A DNA stretch of 11,573 bases from Planctomycetota bacterium (lineage in GTDB: Bacteria > Planctomycetota > Phycisphaerae > Tepidisphaerales > Tepidisphaeraceae), in assembly GCA_029777755.1 (NCBI GenBank), contig JAKORQ010000471.1, forward strand, positions 1 to 11,573, in the 5' to 3' direction. The number at the start of each line of letters is the position of its first letter. Within the stretch, counting starts at the first letter, position 1. The notes beneath the pieces were generated by a model that saw nothing but the letters and a program-made list of their open reading frames with translations, was not told where the DNA came from and made no database searches. Both the position numbers and the translations under genes were made by a program. Of the stretch, positions 7,486-11,573 are shown piece after piece.

Positions 7486-8406
7486 ATGATTGTAGATTGT
7501 CACACCCATATCTGGCAGTCGCCGGAACAGCTTGGCAATGCCTTGCTGGGCGACCCGGCGTCTTTGCTCAAGGGCAACGCACGCATGGGCGGCAAGAGCC
7601 TGCATCTCTGGCGATCCACCCCGCCGGGCGACCCGGACCATCACTGGGCCCAGAACCAGACAGTAACCACCGCCATCGTGCTGGGGTTCAGGAGCCGATA
7701 CCTTCGGGCGGAGATCCCCAACCGATTCATCGCCGAGTATGTCCGCCGGGCGCCTGATCGACTGATCGGCTTCGCCGGCATAGATCCAACAGCGCCCAAT
7801 GCCATCGATGAGCTTCGCTCGGCGAAGGTGCTGCTGGGGCTGCGGGGGTTGACGATCTCGCCGGCCAACCAAGATTTCCATCCCTGCGATACCCGCGCCA
7901 TGCGCATCTATGCCGAGGCCGAGCGGCTGAAGATGCCGATTATCGTGCACCCGGCCAGCGCTTACGCTAGCGCCAGCAAGCTGGAGTTCGCCCAGCCCTA
8001 CCTGTTTGACGAGGTGGCGAGGACTTTTCCGGAACTGCGGCTGGTGATCGCACAGGTTGGCTATCCTTTCGTCGATCAGACGATCCTGCTGATGAGCAAG
8101 CATCCCAACGTTTACGCCGACGTCAGCGGCCTGCCCGGCCGGCCGTGGGCGGCGTACAACACCATCGTGAACTGCTACCAGGGCGGCGTGCTGGACAAGC
8201 TGCTGTTCGGCAGCGACTTCCCCTACACCAACGCCACCGAGTGCATCGAGGCACTGTACTCGCTCAACCAGTTCAGCTTCGGCTCAAACCTGCCGCTGGT
8301 TCCGCGTGAAGCCATCCGCAGCATCATCGAGCGCAACTCGCTGCCGCTGCTGGGGCTTGAGTCGACACCGGTCGCCACCAGCAAGACGGAGGCAACCGCC
8401 TCATGA
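7486..8406 (+). CDS. Amidohydrolase-2 family (TIM-barrel) metal-dependent hydrolase or decarboxylase
   Basis: A 306-residue enzyme of the amidohydrolase-2 family, which includes ACMSD and related decarboxylases and hydrolases; the substrate cannot be read from the sequence. It opens directly with the metal motif HTH (His6, His8) in 'MIVDCHTHIW'. 'GFAGIDP' (95-101) and 'GLRGLTIS' (118-125, where many relatives have a GxKxH-type segment) follow. 'IIVHPAS' supplies His155 and 'LLFGSDFPY' supplies Asp244. The usual His of the AHxG motif is Gln190 in 'VIAQVG', so the catalytic residue that ACMSD-type enzymes carry there may be missing. The protein is likely cytoplasmic, with no signal peptide. Its stop overlaps the next start (ATGA), and it heads the plus-strand run under the promoter at 7447-7474. 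The C-terminal 15 or so residues are low-complexity Ser/Thr/Ala. Confidence 0.9.
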   Translation: MIVDCHTHIWQSPEQLGNALLGDPASLLKGNARMGGKSLHLWRSTPPGDPDHHWAQNQTVTTAIVLGFRSRYLRAEIPNRFIAEYVRRAPDRLIGFAGIDPTAPNAIDELRSAKVLLGLRGLTISPANQDFHPCDTRAMRIYAEAERLKMPIIVHPASAYASASKLEFAQPYLFDEVARTFPELRLVIAQVGYPFVDQTILLMSKHPNVYADVSGLPGRPWAAYNTIVNCYQGGVLDKLLFGSDFPYTNATECIEALYSLNQFSFGSNLPLVPREAIRSIIERNSLPLLGLESTPVATSKTEATAS

Positions 8407-9017
8407 GCTGGTCGAACTTTGTTACAGGCAAGCGTGTCCTGGCCGCGGCCACCGCGGCGCTTGTGGTGTCGTGCCCCGGGTGCATCATCGGGCCAAAATC
8501 GCCGCAACTCACCTTCAGCCCGCACACGCGGCAGATCGATTACCTGCAGCGGTTCGATGAGGCTTGGGCCGCGCCTTCGCCGCGGGGCGGATATGACCTG
8601 GTGCTGACGCGCGGCCTGGGGCTAAAGTCGCGCAAGGAAGGAAGGGTAATTCACCCGGCCAATACATCCGCGCTTAACCAGGTGCTGCATGTGCATGTGA
8701 CGTGGCGCCCGGCACGGGGAAGCAAGAGTGACTACCCGGCCGCCACCAACTCCTCCATCCACTGGCGCGTGTTCAATCGCGATGGCGAGGGTGAACCGAA
8801 CGAGATCATCTACCAGGGTGTGGGGTTTGTGGCGGTGGATATCGGTGGAAGCCACACGACCTTTACGCTGCGCGATGTGAACGTGAAGGCCGAGAAGATC
8901 AGCGGCGCGATGCGCGATCCGCTTGGGCCATCTGCCCTTTCCGGGACTGTCAGGGCAAGAAACGACGCGGAAAAGGTTCGCCGCATCCTCGCCGAACTGG
9001 ATGATCTGCACCGCTAG
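8403..9017 (+). CDS. Predicted lipoprotein of unknown function
   Basis: A 204-residue protein of no family I recognise. The N-terminus has a basic segment, an Ala-rich hydrophobic stretch (about 10-23) and Cys24 in 'LVVSC', a fair lipobox; Cys27 in 'CPGC' is the alternative. The mature part is rich in beta-type segments, including 'VLHVHVTWRP', 'SSIHWRVF' and 'GVGFVAVDIGGSHTTFTLRD', so a small beta-sandwich exposed at the envelope is plausible. A Lys/Arg/Glu-rich helix closes the protein ('EKVRRILAELDDL'). The start overlaps the amidohydrolase stop by 4 nt, with GGAGG at 8388-8392 ten bases before the ATG, so the two genes are translated together. The next gene begins 26 nt after the stop. 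Confidence 0.82.
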   Translation: MSWSNFVTGKRVLAAATAALVVSCPGCIIGPKSPQLTFSPHTRQIDYLQRFDEAWAAPSPRGGYDLVLTRGLGLKSRKEGRVIHPANTSALNQVLHVHVTWRPARGSKSDYPAATNSSIHWRVFNRDGEGEPNEIIYQGVGFVAVDIGGSHTTFTLRDVNVKAEKISGAMRDPLGPSALSGTVRARNDAEKVRRILAELDDLHR

Positions 9018-9043
9018 ACCAAACCTGCAGGAAGCCTGTAACC

Positions 9044-9328
9044 ATGGACAGCAAACAGCTCACCATCAGCGCGTTCCAGAAGCATATCTCCGAGAAGTAC
9101 GAGAAGGTGGATCGCCAGCGGGGATCGGCGAAGACCTTTGTGTGGTTCATCGAGGAGGTTGGCGAGCTGGCGACGGCGCTGAACTCCGGCGATCGGGAGA
9201 ACATGGAAGAGGAGTTCGCCGACGTGGTGGCATGGCTCTGCACGCTTGCTAACATCAATGACGTTGACCTGGCGGAGGCGATCCGAAAAAAGTATCTCTC
9301 CGAGGATGCCCCGACCGGTCACAAGTAG
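9044..9328 (+). CDS. MazG-like nucleotide pyrophosphohydrolase
   Basis: A compact 94-residue all-alpha NTP pyrophosphatase of the MazG type, expected to cut (d)NTPs to (d)NMPs and pyrophosphate with Mg2+. The metal-binding pattern is clear: EEVGE (Glu37, Glu38, Glu41) on one helix and EEFAD (Glu56/57, Asp60) on the next. This is the single-domain form, about the size of minimal MazG-like proteins and far smaller than the two-domain E. coli MazG. An AGGAAG motif at good spacing precedes the ATG. The downstream gene starts 6 nt after the stop, which supports linked expression with the glycosidase-like proteins that follow. The preferred nucleotide (damaged, non-canonical or normal) cannot be predicted. 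Confidence 0.92.
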   Translation: MDSKQLTISAFQKHISEKYEKVDRQRGSAKTFVWFIEEVGELATALNSGDRENMEEEFADVVAWLCTLANINDVDLAEAIRKKYLSEDAPTGHK

Positions 9329-9334
9329 GCAGGC

Positions 9335-10441
9335 ATGACGGGGGTAAAGTGGGCAATGAGAGCAATCGTCACCGGTCAGGTTGGTGTGGAGAAGGCGCCG
9401 TACCTGGAAGCCGTGCGCAAGATCGCGCTGCAGAATGGCATTGATCTGCACGTCTGCCACGTCGGCGACATGATGTACGCCGAGGCGCCTGATGTTCCGC
9501 CGGGACGCATCCTTAATCTGCCCATCACGCGACTCAACTCGCTGCGACGTGCGGTGTTCAAGGAGATCCTGCGCTTCGCGGAGAGGCATGAGCACGTGAT
9601 CGTCAACACGCACGCGACCTTCCGCTGGCGTCACGGGCTGTTCGCCGCGTTTGATATTGACCAGATCAAGGCGTTTAACGCCGACATCTACATCACGCTG
9701 CTGGACAACGTGGAAAACGTGCACCATCGCCTGCTGCGCGACCATGAGATCTCGCACAGCCTCAAGGACATCATGGTCTGGCGCGAGGAGGAACTCCTGG
9801 CCACTGAGATTTTGGCCAATATCACCCGTGGCTACGGCCATTTCTACATGATCGGGCGCGGCGCCAACGGCAGTACCGCGCGAACGGTGTATCGCCTGAT
9901 GCTCCGACCGGACATGAAGAAGGTTTATCTCTCCTTCCCCATGAGCCATGTGATGGACCTGCCGCAGACCCTGGCGGAAATCGAGGCCTTCAAGCGCGAG
10001 CTCAACGAGCATTTCACCTGCTTCGACCCGGGCGATGTGGATGAGTACATGCTGCAGACAAGGGCGCTGGCCGCCCTGCAGGATGGCGTGAAGACGATCG
10101 AGGTGACGACGTCCGAGGGGACAATCTCGCTCAATTGTGCGGATGTGGCCCACTGCGCCGGGGATATAGCCGGCCAGATCTACGCGCGCGATTTCAAGAT
10201 GATCGACCAGAGTGACCTGATCATCAGCTATGTGCCGCAGATGCCCAGCGGCAAGCCGGGCATATCCTCGGGAGTGGAGCGGGAACTGCAGCACGCATTC
10301 GAAGGCGGCAAGGAGGTTTATGTGGTCTGGGCATGCAGTGCCACCCCCTCGCCTTTCATCACGCAGACCGCCACACGGGTGTTTGCCAACACGCAGCAGG
10401 CGGTCGAGTTCTTTCGCTCCAGGGGCTACATCAAGCCATGA
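9335..10441 (+). CDS. Two-domain protein: degenerate archaeal-type adenylate-kinase-like plus deoxyribosyltransferase/DNPH1-like
   Basis: A 368-residue protein of an architecture I do not know as characterised. Residues 8-185 resemble archaeal-type adenylate kinase (AdkA): a beta strand into a P-loop ('IVTGQVGVEKA', 11-21), then 'VIVNTHATF' like the 'NVIVDTHAT' of AdkA, and 'DIYITLLD'. The P-loop has Glu19 in place of the last Gly and Ala21 in place of Ser/Thr, so normal ATP use is doubtful. Residues 196-360 resemble the nucleoside 2-deoxyribosyltransferase/DNPH1 fold: 'KVYLSFPMS' at the start, 'DQSDLIISYV' (291-300) and 'SSGVERELQHA' (311-321). The last fits the SxGVxxEL pattern I recall from DNPH1/RCL, making Glu317 the candidate nucleophile. 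Likely role, inferred: N-glycosidase or transferase on (deoxy)nucleoside monophosphates, with the kinase-like domain sensing or holding nucleotide. ATG 9356 (residue 8, before the first strand) is an equally plausible start. The stop overlaps the LOG start. Confidence 0.85.
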   Translation: MTGVKWAMRAIVTGQVGVEKAPYLEAVRKIALQNGIDLHVCHVGDMMYAEAPDVPPGRILNLPITRLNSLRRAVFKEILRFAERHEHVIVNTHATFRWRHGLFAAFDIDQIKAFNADIYITLLDNVENVHHRLLRDHEISHSLKDIMVWREEELLATEILANITRGYGHFYMIGRGANGSTARTVYRLMLRPDMKKVYLSFPMSHVMDLPQTLAEIEAFKRELNEHFTCFDPGDVDEYMLQTRALAALQDGVKTIEVTTSEGTISLNCADVAHCAGDIAGQIYARDFKMIDQSDLIISYVPQMPSGKPGISSGVERELQHAFEGGKEVYVVWACSATPSPFITQTATRVFANTQQAVEFFRSRGYIKP

Positions 10442-11025
10442 GCAGCAAAGCCATCACCGTCTTCTGTTCTTCCAGCGAAGCCATCGCCCCGGTCTACATC
10501 ACGGCCGCCGGCGAGCTGGGAGAGGCCATCGCCCGCGAAGGGTGGGACCTGGTCTACGGTGGCAACGACCTTGGCGCCATGGGAGCACTGGCGGACGCCT
10601 GCCGCAGCGCCGGGGGAAAGGTGATCGGCATCACGCCGCAGCTATTCGTTGATAAGGGGTTCGCGGATAACCGCTGCGCACAGTTGATCATCACGCCCGA
10701 CATGCGCTCGCGCAAGGCGCGCATGGAGGAGATGGCAGATGGCTTCATCGCGCTTCCCGGCGGATTCGGCACGCTGGAAGAGGTATCGGAGATCATCGTC
10801 GGCCGACTGCTCAAGTGCCATGCCAAGCCGGTGATCCTGCTGAATGTCGCCGGATTTTACACTCCGCTGGTCGATTTCTTTGAGAAGATGATAGAAGGTG
10901 GGTTCGCCAAGGCAAAAGCGCGACAGGGATATGTGGTAGCCAACGATGTCGCCGGCGCCATGGACGCATTGAGGCAGCATTTCCGCCCCGACATCCAGGC
11001 CGCCGCTTCCCCCTCCCGCGGCTAG
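10438..11025 (+). CDS. LOG-family nucleoside 5'-monophosphate phosphoribohydrolase (TIGR00730 type)
   Basis: A 195-residue Rossmann-like lysine-decarboxylase-family protein. Members of the LOG family hydrolyse nucleoside 5'-monophosphates, including cytokinin ribotides, AMP and others, to free base and ribose 5-phosphate. The diagnostic PGGFGTLEE (107-115) is complete, with the candidate catalytic Arg92 in 'MRSRKARM' and Glu115; the earlier loop 'GGNDLGAMG' (41-49) also fits. The length is normal for the family. The frame runs further upstream, but the true start is the ATG overlapping the previous stop (ATGA): the protein begins there with the family-typical 'ITVFCSSS', and AGGGG lies 12 nt upstream. 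The substrate is unknown; the linkage to MazG and a second glycosidase-like protein points to nucleotide turnover rather than hormone synthesis. Confidence 0.93.
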   Translation: MSSKAITVFCSSSEAIAPVYITAAGELGEAIAREGWDLVYGGNDLGAMGALADACRSAGGKVIGITPQLFVDKGFADNRCAQLIITPDMRSRKARMEEMADGFIALPGGFGTLEEVSEIIVGRLLKCHAKPVILLNVAGFYTPLVDFFEKMIEGGFAKAKARQGYVVANDVAGAMDALRQHFRPDIQAAASPSRG

Positions 11026-11033
11026 TTCGGCGA

Positions 11034-11039
11034 TACAAT
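11034..11039 (+). promoter_or_regulatory. Possible -10 box just before the TonB-like gene
   Basis: TACAAT (5 of 6 match) ends 10 nt before the ATG at 11050, which lacks a Shine-Dalgarno sequence. No -35 hexamer is seen at 16-18 bp upstream. It could give this gene its own short-leader transcript apart from the upstream operon. Confidence 0.35.
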
Positions 11040-11049
11040 CTCTGGCCAG

Positions 11050-11573
11050 ATGCGGCTTACCGATCACTCCAGCACCGTTGCGCTTGTGGTGTCCCTGCTG
11101 CTGCATGGATCGGTGCTGCATATGTGCAGGCACGCGGCCAGCGACATCCTCCCGGAAGGACGGGAAAATACCGTGCCGATCCGTTCACGGGTGCTGGTGG
11201 ACTCGGCATCGGGGCCACAGCTTGCCCTTGAACTGCCCAGGCCGGAGTTAAAGGATCTGCCGGAGGATCCACCGCGGGCAAATGAGGATGACCTGGAGTC
11301 GCTGAAGGAGATCGAGCCTGAGCTGATCATCCCGCCGACCATCGCCCCTGAAAAGATGCCCCCGTTGGTGGCAAGCGGGTTTGGCGAACTTACCGGGTCG
11401 GCGGATGCCACTGCCCTGCAATCACTCACTGGCGACAAGCCGATGCAGGCGCCCAGGGGCGAGCGCGACCAGCCTCACACTAACCGCGAAGAAGCGTCGG
11501 CGGAGTTGCCGGGCGAAGAATCAGCCCGGCCTAAAAGCCTTCGCGAATCAACGCCCACCAAAGCTCCGGAACC
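11050..11573 (+). CDS. TonB-like energy transducer, N-terminal part (runs off the window)
   Basis: The frame is open from ATG 11050 to the right edge, giving 174 residues with the C-terminus missing. A short N-terminus is followed by one membrane segment (about 8-25). It contains Ser15-x3-His19-Gly in 'SLLLHGSVL', the same spacing as the Ser16/His20 pair in E. coli TonB that couples to ExbB/ExbD. After it comes a long stretch rich in Pro, Glu and charged residues ('ELPRPELKDLPEDPP', 'IIPPTIAPEKMPP'), as expected of a periplasm-spanning linker. It would carry proton-motive-force energy to an outer-membrane receptor if a C-terminal TonB domain follows. That domain is not visible, so another single-pass protein such as a TolA-like one is possible. 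It starts 24 nt after the LOG gene with no Shine-Dalgarno sequence (see 11034-11039). Confidence 0.65.
   Translation, partial: MRLTDHSSTVALVVSLLLHGSVLHMCRHAASDILPEGRENTVPIRSRVLVDSASGPQLALELPRPELKDLPEDPPRANEDDLESLKEIEPELIIPPTIAPEKMPPLVASGFGELTGSADATALQSLTGDKPMQAPRGERDQPHTNREEASAELPGEESARPKSLRESTPTKAPE

Noticed and set aside
9014..10294. 426-codon open frame on the minus strand opposite the MazG and fusion genes
   Set aside because: It runs antisense across two well-supported genes and their junction, shows no recognisable domain, and is rich in Arg/His/Leu as expected of a GC-driven mirror frame.
10333..10437. Longer start for the LOG gene
   Set aside because: The extra 35 residues lie inside the preceding gene and resemble no LOG N-terminus; the ATG in the ATGA overlap gives the normal family start and length.
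10642..11133. 163-codon minus-strand frame over the LOG gene and the following gap
   Set aside because: It is antisense to the conserved LOG motifs, with no start signal or recognisable domain.
1..11573. CRISPR arrays, tRNA or rRNA genes, insertion sequences, integrase or attachment sites
   Set aside because: Reading through, I found no spaced direct repeats, no cloverleaf-like sequence, no transposase-like protein and no sharp change in base composition; genes fill nearly all of the window.

Overview
The window is one GC-rich bacterial chromosome segment (about 60 % G+C by eye), densely coded, with no insertion sequence, tRNA, rRNA or CRISPR array visible. The best guess for the organism is a planctomycete, perhaps a Phycisphaerae-type soil or aquatic lineage. 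This rests on the very long ResB-CcsA fusion with its 'LASLKL...GTWAQID' start, the small lipoprotein paired with it, and the general style of the proteins. It is recognition from memory, not a database result.

Layout. Bases 2-1015 (+) hold the 3' part of ribD (riboflavin biosynthesis), whose 5' end lies outside the window. It converges on a minus-strand pair: a 965-residue ResB-CcsA (system II) cytochrome c maturation protein at 1051-3948, and a small lipoprotein gene 14 nt upstream of it (3963-4529). After a 191-bp gap comes a large orphan hybrid histidine kinase (4721-7339, minus), with a DUF4118-like membrane sensor, three PAS domains, HisKA, HATPase and a receiver. A divergent promoter region (7340-7485) separates it from a long plus-strand run.

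The plus-strand run from 7486 to the right edge looks like one transcription unit: amidohydrolase-2 enzyme, lipoprotein, MazG-type pyrophosphatase, an unusual two-domain protein, a LOG-family nucleotide phosphoribohydrolase, and the start of a TonB-like protein. Spacing is tight: two 4-nt ATGA overlaps and gaps of 26, 6 and 24 nt.

The most interesting part is 9044-11025. A MazG-like enzyme (NTP to NMP) is followed by a protein joining an archaeal-adenylate-kinase-like domain with a degraded P-loop to a nucleoside deoxyribosyltransferase/DNPH1-like domain. A LOG-type N-glycosidase (NMP to base plus ribose 5-phosphate) comes next. Together they suggest a nucleotide clean-up, salvage or depletion route built on two monophosphate N-glycosidases, which I do not know as a described system. 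A second theme is start signals. Three genes without a convincing Shine-Dalgarno sequence (4529 minus, 7486 plus, 11050 plus) have a -10-like box only 6-11 nt before the start codon, which suggests leaderless or nearly leaderless mRNAs.
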